Shown here: positions 55,439-64,000 of the stretch, piece after piece
How positions within the stretch are numbered: the first letter of the stretch is position 1
How the letters are laid out: every line of letters begins with the position of its first letter
Source of the DNA: Phosphoribacter sp037045055
GTDB taxonomy: Bacteria > Actinomycetota > Actinomycetes > Actinomycetales > Dermatophilaceae
Direction of reading: 5' to 3'
NCBI GenBank assembly: GCA_037045055.1
Contig: JBAOHJ010000001.1
Location: 620,001 to 684,000, forward strand
DNA: 64,000 bases
Position numbers and translations under genes: made by a program
The notes under the pieces: model-generated
The model's database searches: none
Told to the model about the DNA's origin: nothing
What the model saw: the letters and a program-made list of their open reading frames with translations, nothing else

Positions 55439-56113
55439 CTACTGGAACCCGGCCGGCGCCGTCGACAGCGCGCCGAGCAACCCGCCGAGCAGCAGGTACG
55501 GGCCGAAGGCCACCGTGCTGCGCGGGCCCAACCGGCCGGTGAGCAGCCCCACCGCGGTCACCACCCCGCCGAGCAGGAAAGCCGCCACCGCCGCCACGAG
55601 CGGGGCCACTGGGTCCAGGAACCCCAGGGTCAGGCCCACCAACCCGCCCACGGTGGCGTCGCCGGCGCCCACGCCGCCACCGGGCAGCAGCGACCCGAGC
55701 GTGTATGCCGCCCACGTCACCGCCCCGGCGATCAGCCCCCGGCCCAGCGGCCACCACTGCCCGGTCGACCAGGCGGCCAGGGCCAGCAGCCCGAGCACCG
55801 CCGGCAGGGTCGGTCGGGTCAGCCCCTGGGGCAGCCGATGGACGTCGAGGTCGATCCGGGTCAGCGCGGTGCCGACCGCGGCCAGCAGCAGCGGAGCAGG
55901 CAGCAGCACCCCACCGGCCACTGCGCCCAGCCGCCAGGCCAGCAGGCCCCACGCCAGCGGGACGGCGACGGCGACCGACCACCGAGCGCGCGGCGTCGGG
56001 CCGGTCTCGTCGTCGAGGCGGTAGGTCGGCTGGGCCAGGGCTCGGTACAGGGCCACGCCGACCCCGGCCCCGGCGACCACCGCGGCCGCGACCACCCAGG
56101 TCGGTGTGGTCAC
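55439..56113 (-). CDS. prepilin peptidase-like membrane protein (A24 family)
   Basis: 224-residue protein with about seven hydrophobic segments. Two conserved aspartates are present: Asp in LTRIDLDVHRLP and the GxGD-type box read as GVGAGDATVGG. This fits the short, methyltransferase-less prepilin peptidases found in actinobacterial aro clusters. It would process type IV pilin or Tad-like prepilins. It overlaps aroE by four bases (GTGA). No pilin genes lie in the window. Confidence 0.78.
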   Translation of the reverse strand: MTTPTWVVAAAVVAGAGVGVALYRALAQPTYRLDDETGPTPRARWSVAVAVPLAWGLLAWRLGAVAGGVLLPAPLLLAAVGTALTRIDLDVHRLPQGLTRPTLPAVLGLLALAAWSTGQWWPLGRGLIAGAVTWAAYTLGSLLPGGGVGAGDATVGGLVGLTLGFLDPVAPLVAAVAAFLLGGVVTAVGLLTGRLGPRSTVAFGPYLLLGGLLGALSTAPAGFQ

Positions 56114-56979
56114 CCCGATCCGCCGCCGCTGGCCAGGTGCGTCTTCAGGGCCGCGCGCATGGCTTCGACGGGGGCCGGCCGGCCGGTCATCAACCGCACC
56201 TGTGCGCCGGCCTGGTGCAGGAGCATCTCGGTGCCGGGGACGGCGGCATACCCGGCCTGCCGGGCCGCGGTCAGCAGCGGGCTGGGCGCACTGCCGTAGA
56301 CGCAGTCGAGGGCCACCACCGGGCGGTCGCGCCGGGGCGCGTGGGTCGACGGCACGGCATATGCCTCGGGCGGGACCGTCCCGACCACGACGTCCGCGGA
56401 CGGCCATCGACCCAGGGGCCCGACCTCGACGGCCAGCCCCAGCACCCGCGCGTACGCCAGTGTGGCCGGCCGGACCTCCTCGCGCACCAGGAAGGTCACC
56501 CGGGCCGCCCCGAGCGACGCCACCGCGGCGAGCACCGAGCGCGCCGTGGCCCCCGACCCGAGCAGCGCCACGTGGCGCACCGCCGACGCCCCCGCCTCGC
56601 GTAGGGCTTGCGCGACGCCGTAGACGTCGGTGTTGTGCGCGGCCCACCCGGGCCCGTCGCGCACCAGGGTGTTGGCCGCGCCGACCGCACGGACCAGGTC
56701 GGACACGGTGTGGGCGACCTGCACGGCCGCCTCCTTCAGCGGCATGGTCAACGAGAGCCCCCGCCAGGAGGCGTCCAGCCCGCGCAGGTGCTCGGCGAGC
56801 TCGTCCTGCTGCACCCGCACCCGCTCGTAGGTCCAGTCGGTCAGGCCCAGCGCCCGGTATGCCGCCCGGTGCAGCACCGGTGACAGCGAGTGCGCGATGG
56901 GCGAGCCGAGCACCCCGGCCCGGTGCCGCGGCGACCCGGCGGCCCCGCCGGGGCCGGCGCTGGCCTGCGGCCTCAGCAC
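56110..56979 (-). CDS. aroE: shikimate dehydrogenase
   Basis: NADPH-linked reduction of 3-dehydroshikimate. The 289 residues have GVLGSPIAHSLSPVLHRAAY for substrate binding, the catalytic Lys in LTMPLKEAA, NTDVYGV, and a nucleotide motif GSGATARSVLAAVASLGA. The GTG at 56979 overlaps the mltG end by seven bases. The first 20 residues are an extra proline/glycine-rich stretch, so a later start at the GTG before LGSPIAHS cannot be excluded. Confidence 0.9.
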   Translation of the reverse strand: MLRPQASAGPGGAAGSPRHRAGVLGSPIAHSLSPVLHRAAYRALGLTDWTYERVRVQQDELAEHLRGLDASWRGLSLTMPLKEAAVQVAHTVSDLVRAVGAANTLVRDGPGWAAHNTDVYGVAQALREAGASAVRHVALLGSGATARSVLAAVASLGAARVTFLVREEVRPATLAYARVLGLAVEVGPLGRWPSADVVVGTVPPEAYAVPSTHAPRRDRPVVALDCVYGSAPSPLLTAARQAGYAAVPGTEMLLHQAGAQVRLMTGRPAPVEAMRAALKTHLASGGGSG

Positions 56980-58118
56980 TGACCCTTGTTCGCCGAGCAC
57001 CACGCCTGGAACTCGGCGACGTTGCGGTCGTGCTCGGCCGGGGTGGTGGCGAACTTCGTCTCGCCGGTGGAGGGGTTGACCGCGACGAAGTAGAGCCACG
57101 GGCCGTCGGCCGGACGCAGCGCGGCGGCGATCGCGCTGGCGCCCGGATTGGCGATCGGTCCGGCGGGCAGGCCGTCGACCTGGTAGGTGTTCCACGGGCT
57201 GAGGGTGGCCCGTTGGGCATCGGTCGTGGTGATCGTCCGGGTCTTGGTGGCGTAGGCCACCGTCGAGTCCAGCTGCAGGCGCATCGGTTTGGCCAGCAGG
57301 TTGGCGATGACCCGGGCGACCTTGGGTCGGTCCTGCTCGCGTCGGCCCTCGGCCTCGACGATGCTCGCCACGATCATCACCCGCTCGGCACCGTCCCCGG
57401 TGACCCCTTGCCTGGTCAGCTCGGCCACCGCCTTGCCCACCATGGTCCGCAGCTGCTCGGCGGCGGAGTTCTTCGAGGAGAACTCGTAGGTCGCCGGGTA
57501 CAGGTACCCCTCGATGTTGCCCTTCGCCGACGAGGGCAGCCCCAGGGCGGCGGCGTCCTTGGCCGCGGCTTCGTAGTCGGCGACCGGCTTGCCGGTGGCC
57601 TTGGACAGCAGGGCGTAGGTCTCCGAGGCCCACAGCCCCTCACGGACGGTCACCCGGGCCACCTGCCGGTTCTTCGGGTCGACGAGCACGGCGAGGGCGT
57701 CGGTGGCCTTCATCTGGGAGCGCAGCAGGTACTCGCCCGGCTGGATCCCGCCCGACCTGGGCTCGTCGCTGTAGGCGTCGACGAACGCCTTGGCCGACTT
57801 GACCACCCCGGCCTTCTCGAGGTTGGCCGCCATCGACCGGCCGGTGTCGCCGTCGTTGACGGTGAAGGTCACCGAGCCGGTCCCCGGTCCGGGGTAGTCG
57901 TTGCCGCCGCCGAAGCCCTCGACCATCGGACGCAGGACGGTCAGCGCGAGCACCACGGCACCACCGACCAGTCCTAGGGTGACCAGCAGGACCAGCAGCC
58001 GGCGCGCCGCTCGGGCCGGGCGCCGGCGCCCGTGCGCCGGGCGTCCGGAGCCGCCGGCGCGCTCCCCGAAGCCGAGATCCTCGACGGCATACTCCTCGTC
58101 GTGCTCGTCGGCCCTCAT
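56973..58118 (-). CDS. mltG: endolytic transglycosylase MltG
   Basis: Membrane-anchored enzyme that cuts nascent peptidoglycan. The 381 residues start with a charged cytoplasmic tail, one membrane helix (about 42-65), then a LysM-like region and the YceG domain with GYLYPATYEF, the catalytic Glu in IVASIVEAEG, LDSTVAYAT and SPWNTYQVDGLPAGPIANPG. It overlaps ruvX by four bases (ATGA), with GAAGGGA as ribosome-binding site. Confidence 0.93.
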   Translation of the reverse strand: MRADEHDEEYAVEDLGFGERAGGSGRPAHGRRRPARAARRLLVLLVTLGLVGGAVVLALTVLRPMVEGFGGGNDYPGPGTGSVTFTVNDGDTGRSMAANLEKAGVVKSAKAFVDAYSDEPRSGGIQPGEYLLRSQMKATDALAVLVDPKNRQVARVTVREGLWASETYALLSKATGKPVADYEAAAKDAAALGLPSSAKGNIEGYLYPATYEFSSKNSAAEQLRTMVGKAVAELTRQGVTGDGAERVMIVASIVEAEGRREQDRPKVARVIANLLAKPMRLQLDSTVAYATKTRTITTTDAQRATLSPWNTYQVDGLPAGPIANPGASAIAAALRPADGPWLYFVAVNPSTGETKFATTPAEHDRNVAEFQAWCSANKGQC

Positions 58119-58618
58119 CGGCGTCCCTTCGCTCGGGGCTTGCGCCCGCCGCGGACCAGCTCGCCGGGCTGGCGTCCGGTCGCCCGCTCGGCGTCCAGCG
58201 CCGACTGCAGGATGAGGACGGCGGCGGCCTGGTCCACCACGCCCCTGTGCTCGCCGCCGGGCACCCCACTGTCGTGCAGCAGCCGGTGCGAGCCCACCGT
58301 GGTCAGTCGTTCGTCCACCAACCGTACGGGCACCGGGTCGACCCGCGCGGCAACCAGCGCGGCATACGCCCGCGCGCGTCGCGCCGCGGCGCCCTCGTGA
58401 CCGGCGAGCGTGCGGGGCAGGCCGACGACGAGGTAGGCCGTGCGCTGCGCCGCGACGTGGGCCTGCAGCCGGGCCAGGTCGGTGGCGGCGTCGGAGGGGT
58501 CGCGGGCCAGCGTGGCCACCGGCATGGCCAGGACGCCGTCGGGGTCGCTCATGGCCAGCCCGACGCGGACCTCGCCGACGTCGACGCCGAACCGCACGCC
58601 CGAGCCCGACCCGGTCAC
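58115..58618 (-). CDS. ruvX: Holliday junction resolvase-like RuvX/YqgF
   Basis: Putative nuclease of the RNase H-like fold involved in 16S rRNA 5' processing (YqgF). The 167 residues contain FGVDVGEVRVGLAMSD with the first catalytic Asp, VGLPRTLAGHEG, and VRLVDERLTTVGS. The GTG start overlaps the alaS stop (GTGA). A basic tail ends the protein. Confidence 0.9.
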   Translation of the reverse strand: MTGSGSGVRFGVDVGEVRVGLAMSDPDGVLAMPVATLARDPSDAATDLARLQAHVAAQRTAYLVVGLPRTLAGHEGAAARRARAYAALVAARVDPVPVRLVDERLTTVGSHRLLHDSGVPGGEHRGVVDQAAAVLILQSALDAERATGRQPGELVRGGRKPRAKGRR

Positions 58619-61309
58619 TGCTGGCTGCGCAGGACGTCCTCGACGGCTCCCAGCGCCGGCCCGGTCCGTGCCGGATCGGTCCCCCCGCCCTGGGCCAGGT
58701 CGTCCTTGCCGCCGCCGCCCCCACCCAGCACGCCCGCGGCCACCCGCACCAGGGCTCCGGCCCGGGCTCCGGCCGCCCGGGCCGCGGCGTTGGTCGCGAC
58801 CACGACGACGGGCTTGCCCCCGGGCGCGGACGCCATGGCGACGACCACCGGGTCGGCCTCGCCGATCCTCGCGCGCACGTCGAGCACGAGGGTGCGCAGA
58901 TCCCCGGCCTCGACGTCGCCGGCGTCGTGGGTGACCAACCGGACCGGGCCGACCCGGCGGGCCGTGTCGGCCAGCCGCGGGGCCTCGGCCAGGGCCTGCT
59001 GCCGGCGGGCGGCGTCGATCTCCCGCTCGGCCTCGCGCAGCCGGGCGAGGATGCCGCCGACCCGCTCGGGCAGCTGCTCCGGGCGGCCCTTGAGCAGGTC
59101 GGTGAGCTGACCGACGATGGCGTGCTCGCGGGCCAGGAAGCGGTAGGCGTCGGCGCCGACGAGGGCCTCCACGCGTCGCACGCCCGACCCGATCGAGGCC
59201 TCGCCGAGCAGCTTGACCACGCCGAGCTGGCTGGAGCGCTGGGCGTGGGTGCCGCCGCACAGCTCTCGGGCCCACTCCCCGACCGAGACGACCCGCACCG
59301 CGTCGCCGTACTTCTCGCCGAACAGGGCCATCGCCCCGATGTCCCGGGCCTGGTGCTGGGTCATCACCTCGGCGTGCACCGGCAGATCCGCCAGCAGCAC
59401 CTCGTTGACGTGGTCCTCGATGTCGCGCAGCTGGCTCACCGGCACGGCGGCCTGGGCGTTGAAGTCGAAGCGGAAGCGGCCCGGGGCGTTCTCCGACCCG
59501 GCCTGGGTGGCGGTCTCGCCGAGGGCCTCGCGGATCGCCTTGTGGACGATGTGCGTGGCGGTGTGGGCGCGGGAGATCGACCGGCGTCGCTCGGTGTCGA
59601 CCTCCGCCTGGGCCAGGGCCCCGGTGCTCACCTCGCCGAGCACGACCGTGGCCCGGTGGACCGACAGCCCGGGGATGGGGCTCTGCACGTCGCGGACCTG
59701 CACCACCGCCCCGTCGGACAGCTCGATCCGCCCGCCGTCGGCCAGCTGGCCGCCGCCCTCGGCGTAGAACGGGGTGCGGTCCAGGACGATGTCGACCTGC
59801 TCGCCCGGGCTCGCCGACGCCACGCTCACCCCGTCGCGGACGATCCCGACGACCCGTGCCTCCGAGACCACCTCGTCGTAGCCGGTGAACTCCACGGCCC
59901 GCCCGAGCGCGTCGGCGACCTGCCGGTATGCCGCGGTGTCGCCGTGGCCGGTCTTCTTGGCCAGCGCGTCGGCCTTGGCCCGGTCGCGCTGGCGCTGCAT
60001 GAGCTCGCGGAAGCCGCTCTCGTCGACCTGCACGCCCTGCTCGGCGGCCATCTCCAGGGTGAGCTCGATGGGGAAACCGTAGGTGTCGTGCAGCGCGAAG
60101 GCCGACTCGCCGCTCAGCGTCGTGCGCCCGGAGCCCTTGACCTGCGCGACCTGCCCGTCGAGGATCGTCGTGCCGGCGGCGAGGGTGCGCAGGAAGGCCT
60201 GCTCCTCGGCGTACGCGACGGCACCGATGCGGGCGAAGTCGCTGCGCAGCGTCGGGTAGGACCGGCTCATCCACTCCATGCTCACCGGGAGCAGCTCGGG
60301 CAGCACGGGCTGCTGCACGCCGAGCAACCGCATCGAGCGCACCGCCCGGCGCAGCATCCGGCGCAGCACGTAGCCGCGGCCCTCATTGCCCGGGACGACC
60401 CCGTCGCCGATGAGCATCAGACCGGTGCGCACGTGGTCGGCGACGACCCGCAGGCGCACGTCGTCCGGGTGGCTGTGCGCGGCGTCGTGAGCCGACCCGG
60501 CACCGTAGGTCCGGCCGGCCAGCTCGGCGGCACGGTCCAGGACGGGGTAGACCTCGTCGATCTCGTAGAGGTTGTCCACGCCCTGCAGGACAGTGGCCAT
60601 CCGCTCCAGGCCCAGACCGGTGTCGACGTTCTTGGCCGGCAGGTCGCCGAGAATCTCGAAGTCCTCCTTGCCGGTGCCCTCACCGCGGACGTTCTGCATG
60701 AACACGAGGTTCCACACCTCGAGGTAGCGGTCCTCGTCGACCGCGGGGCCGCCCTGCGGGCCGTACTCCGGGCCGCGGTCGTAGTAGAATCTCGCTGCAC
60801 GGCCCGCACGGGCCCGGCACCCCCATGGACCAGAAGTTGTCGGCCATCCCCCGGCGGACCACCCGCTCGGCGGGGATGTCGGTGAGCTGGACCCACAGGT
60901 CCGCCGCCTCGTCGTCGTCGAGGTAGACGGTGGTCCAGAGCCGGTCGGGCTCCAGGCCGTAGCCGCCGTCGTCCTGCGCGGTGGTGAGCAGCTCCCAGGC
61001 CAGCTCGATCGCGCCGGCCTTGAAGTAGTCGCCGAAGGAGAAGTTGCCGTTCATCTGGAAGAACGTGCCGTGCCGGGAGGTCTTGCCGACCTCCTCGATG
61101 TCCTGGGTCCGCACGCACTTCTGCACGCTCGTCGCCCGAGCCCACGGGGGGGTCTGCTGGCCGAGGAAGTACGGCTTGAACGGCACCATCCCCGCGTTGA
61201 CGAACAGCAGGTTCGGGTCGTCGTAGATCAGCGACGCGCTGGGCACGACGGTGTGCCCCTTGCGCTCGAAGAAGTCCAGCCAGCGGCGGCGGATCTCCGC
61301 GGTCTCCAT
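58615..61309 (-). CDS. alaS: alanyl-tRNA synthetase, interrupted by one apparent +1 frameshift
   Basis: Charges tRNA-Ala. The N-terminal part (METAEIRRRWLDFFERKGH to GVPGPCGPCSEI) reads in one frame; from residue about 174 the protein continues in another (NLVFMQNVRGEGTG onward) through the editing motifs HTATHIVHKA and ELCGGTHAQRSSQLG to the C-Ala domain. Removing one A at 60788-60789 (plus strand) restores GAGATC TAC TAC GAC (EIYYDRGPEYGPQGG) and one 897-residue protein of normal length. No other alaS is visible and the gene is essential, so a sequencing error is likelier than a true null. Confidence 0.85.
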
Positions 61310-61495
61310 CGTGGTGCGTTCCTCGTCCTCGGTCTGCCGTGCGCCAGACGGTGACCCGGTGGCGCCGGGGTCGGTATGCCGGGTGGGGGCCGGGTGCGCC
61401 GTCGCTGCGGACGGGCCCGCCGACACGCGGGCGACGCCCCACCCTAGCCGACCCTCACCAGCGGCCCGGCGGCGCTGACCGGCCGGCCGGCGAGC

Positions 61496-62912
61496 TCAGT
61501 CGGCCGGTTCGCCGCCGCCCAGTCGAGCGCGCAGCCACGGCAGTCGAGTGGCCAGGCGCTGCTCGAAACCGCGGTCGGTGGGGTGGTAGTAGCGGGCCGC
61601 GACGAGGTCGTCGGGCAGGTACTGCTGGGCCACCACGGCGTCCGGTCCGTCGTGGGCGTACCGGTAGCCCTCGCCGTGGCCGAGACGGACGGCGCCGGCA
61701 TACCCGCTGCCGCGCAGGTGCGCGGGCACCGGACCGCCCCGCCCGGCGCGCACGTCGGCGATCGCGGCGTCGATGCCCAGGTAGGCGGCGTTGGACTTCG
61801 GGGCCAGGGCGTTGTGCACGACGGCCTGGGCGAGCACGATCCGCGCCTCGGGCATGCCGATCTGGGCCACCGCGTGCAGCGCGGCGACCGCGGTCTGCAG
61901 GGCGCTCGGATCGGCCATCCCGACGTCCTCGCTGGCCGCGACGACGATGCGCCGGGCCACGAACCGCGGGTCCTCCCCCGCCTCGAGCATCCGGGCCAGG
62001 TAATGCAGCGCCGCGTCGACGTCGCTGCCGCGCATCGACTTGATCAAGGCGCTGGCCACGTCGTAGTGCTGGTCGCCGGCGCGGTCGTAGCGCACCGCCG
62101 CGGTGGCCATGGCCTGCTCCACGTGGGCCAGCTCGATCGGCACCGGCTGGGGAGCCGGTGGCCCCGGCGCGACCGCGTCGGTGGCCGCGCCAGCCGCGGC
62201 CTCCAAGGCGGTGAGCACCCGCCGGGCGTCCCCGGCGGCGACCCGGACGAGGTGCTCCCGGGCGGTCGCGGTGAGGGTGAACGCGCCGTCCAGACCCCGC
62301 TGCTCGGTCAGGGCGGCGTCGACGACCTCGCCCAGGTCGGCGTCCGACAGGGGGGTCAACCGCACGAGGACCGAGCGGGACAGCAGCGGGGCGACGACGG
62401 CGAAGGACGGGTTCTCGGTGGTCGCCGCGACGAGGATGACCTGGCGGTTCTCCACCCCGGGCAGCAGGGCGTCCTGCTGGGCCTTGGTGAACCGGTGGAT
62501 CTCGTCGAGGAACAGCACGGTATGCCGCCCCAGCACGTCGCGCTCCCGGGCCGCCAGAATCCATCGCCGCCCGCACGTCCTTGACCCCCGCGGTGACCGC
62601 GGACAGCTGCACGAAGCGCCGGTCGGCCACCGACGCGGCCAGGTGGGCGAGGGTGGTCTTGCCGGTGCCCGGCGGTCCCCACAGGATCGCCGAGACCGGC
62701 CCGGCCGCCCCCCCGGCCCCGTCGACCAGCCGACGCAGGGGGCTGCCCGGTCGCAGCACCTCGTCCTGGCCGCGGACCTGCGTGAGGGTGCGCGGGCGCA
62801 TCCGCACGGCCAACGGCGGCAGGTGCGCGGACGGCATACCCGATGACGTGCCCGGCTCGTCGCCCGCCGGTCCGGCAGCTGGCGCGGTCGAGAACAGGTC
62901 GTCCTGCGCCAT
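61496..62912 (-). CDS. rarA: replication-associated recombination protein RarA (MgsA), apparent +1 frameshift
   Basis: AAA+ ATPase acting at stalled replication forks. The first 118 or so residues hold Walker A GPPGTGKTTLAHL; the frame then shifts. Walker B LFLDEIHRFTKAQQDALLPGVE, sensor TTENPSFAV, and the C-terminal MgsA domain (DVDAALHYLARML, APKSNAAYLGIDAA) follow in the other frame. Dropping one A at 62558-62559 (plus strand) restores DVRAAMDLAARERDVLG and a 471-residue protein of usual length. The ATG at 62912 follows GGAGG by ten bases. Either the assembly is wrong or rarA, which is dispensable, is disrupted. Confidence 0.85.
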
Positions 62913-62965
62913 GGGCAAGGCACCTCCGTCCGGGCCGTGGCGGCTGCGGTGGCAGGCTATCCCTT

Positions 62966-64000
62966 GTGAGGGGCAAGCACCGACCGAGTCGACCCACCCG
63001 ACTGGTCCGGTTGGGTCGCGTCGGTGCCCGGCATCCGTGGCGGTTCGTCGTGGCGTGGGCGGTGGTCACCGTGGCGGCGTTCCTCGTCGCGGCGCTCGGG
63101 GTGGGGGGTGACTCGCTGTTCGGCCGGTTGCACTCCAGCGGTCCGAGCGTGCCCGGGGAGGCGCAGACCGCCGCCGACCTGCTCGAGCGCGCCGAGCCGG
63201 ACGCGCCGACCCTCATGCTCCAGGTGGCGGGCGTCGACCTGCGCTCGGCTGGGGTCGCCGAGGCCGCCACGCAGGCTGCGCGCTCGGCGATGGCCGTGCC
63301 CGGGGTCGCCTCCAGCGTCAACCCGTTCGTCCTGCCCGACCGGCCGAGCGGGCCGCAGGCCAGCGCGTTCCTCGGCTCCGGGTCGCTGGACTCGGGGCGC
63401 TTCCTCGTGCTGACGACCCTGCAGCCGCACCTGGGCGCGGCGCAGGCCGACGCCGAGCGTCGGGTGGGCGAGGTCTACGCCGCCCTGGGCGCGGCGCTGC
63501 CCCAGGCCACGACGAGCGTCGGCAGCGGCGGGCTGCTCGTCGCCGAGATCACCGACCAGATCGCGGTGGACCTGCGCTCCGGTGAGGGGATCGCCCTGCC
63601 GTTGAGCTTCGTCGTCATGGTCGTCGTCTTCGGCGGGTTCGTCGCGGCCGGCCTGCCGATCCTGGGCGCCGTCGCGTCGATCGGCGGGGCGCTGGGCGCT
63701 CTCTACGGCTTCTCCTACGCCATCGACCTGGACGCGTCGGTCGTCAACGTCGTCACCCTGCTCGGGTTGGCCCTGTGCATCGACTACGGCCTGCTCGTGG
63801 TGTCCCGACTGCGCGAGGAGCTGCGGGCGATCGCCCGAGGCCGACCGGCCGCCGAGCTCACCGACGCGCAGATCGCGCACGCCGTCGGCGCGACGGTCGG
63901 TTCGGCCGGCCGCACGGTGTTCTTCTCCGCCCTGACGGTGGCCATCGCCCTGTCGGGGCTGCTGCTGTTCCCGGCCTCGATCATCCGGGCGATCGGTGCC
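62966..64000 (+). CDS. MMPL/RND-family transporter, 3' end beyond the window
   Basis: Membrane transporter of the MmpL type; 345 codons are visible and the frame is open to the edge. After a basic N-terminus there is a first helix (FVVAWAVVTVAAFLVAALGV), an extracytoplasmic domain of about 150 residues, then a cluster of helices with LLGLALCIDYGLLVVSRLREEL, matching the MMPL Asp-Tyr motif of helix 4. The GTG start has no clear ribosome-binding site; GGCTAT lies eight bases upstream, so the mRNA may be leaderless. It diverges from rarA across 53 bp. The likely substrate is a lipid or amphiphile. Confidence 0.85.
   Translation, partial: MRGKHRPSRPTRLVRLGRVGARHPWRFVVAWAVVTVAAFLVAALGVGGDSLFGRLHSSGPSVPGEAQTAADLLERAEPDAPTLMLQVAGVDLRSAGVAEAATQAARSAMAVPGVASSVNPFVLPDRPSGPQASAFLGSGSLDSGRFLVLTTLQPHLGAAQADAERRVGEVYAALGAALPQATTSVGSGGLLVAEITDQIAVDLRSGEGIALPLSFVVMVVVFGGFVAAGLPILGAVASIGGALGALYGFSYAIDLDASVVNVVTLLGLALCIDYGLLVVSRLREELRAIARGRPAAELTDAQIAHAVGATVGSAGRTVFFSALTVAIALSGLLLFPASIIRAIGA

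Noticed and set aside
60788..62559. Programmed ribosomal frameshifting in alaS and rarA
   Set aside because: There is no slippery heptamer or downstream structure at either site, and homologues need no shift; an extra base is the simpler reading.
60788..62559. A general sequencing error at every AGATC site
   Set aside because: Several AGATC sites elsewhere in the window are intact within good reading frames, so the two insertions are local.

Overview
The window is a 64 kb piece of a very G+C-rich chromosome. Gene order and enzyme types point to an actinobacterium, probably of the Micrococcales (Intrasporangiaceae/Dermatophilaceae-like); this placement is inference. Evidence includes a mycobacterial-type integration host factor (mihF), a PriA without ATPase motifs, many GTG/TTG starts, and the conserved actinobacterial block alaS-ruvX-mltG-aroE-(prepilin peptidase)-aroC-aroK-aroB ... 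efp-nusB ... pyrR-pyrB-pyrC-carA-carB-pyrK-pyrD-pyrF-mihF-gmk-rpoZ-coaBC-metK ... priA ... def-fmt-rsmB-rpe-ribD-ribE-ribBA-ribH, read mostly on the minus strand from right to left. Genes overlap by 1 or 4 bases (TGATG, ATGA, GTGA) in long translationally coupled runs.

Layout: 0.5-5.1 kb, livJHMGF-type amino-acid ABC transporter (+). 5.2-7.4 kb, otsA-otsB trehalose synthesis (-). 7.7-9.1 kb, lpdA (-). 9.1-13.5 kb, a drug exporter diverging from a TetR-MFS-crcB-crcB operon. 13.6-15.1 kb, a PH-domain membrane protein, hisG and hisE. 15.2-19.8 kb, a riboflavin operon behind an FMN riboswitch, ending in a PnuC-family gene that is probably the riboflavin importer ribM/pnuX. 19.8-27 kb, rpe, rsmB, fmt, def, an MFS gene and priA. 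27-31.6 kb, an accessory ROK regulator with a xylFGH-like sugar ABC transporter (+), set between priA and metK. 31.7-47.5 kb, metK through the pyrimidine operon. 47.6-52.2 kb, accessory genes plus nusB and efp. 52.5-58.6 kb, shikimate genes, mltG and ruvX. 58.6-62.9 kb, alaS and rarA, each carrying one apparent +1 frameshift. From 63 kb, the start of an MMPL transporter (+).

Two things stand out. (1) The carA-carB junction is split by a compact, lower-G+C two-gene cassette encoding an OLD/AriA-like ATPase and a Toprim-like DUF4276 protein. The arrangement resembles split OLD-type anti-phage systems. The cassette is flanked by a 24-bp direct repeat (one mismatch) of the carA 3' end, and every junction keeps a TGATG stop-start overlap, so the two genes ride inside the pyrimidine operon. 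(2) The octamer GTATGCCG/CGGCATAC occurs about 55 times, roughly once per 1.2 kb, in both orientations, in genes and between them, and often forces rare codons. This density recalls DNA-uptake or other genome-architecture words. I know of no described function for it.
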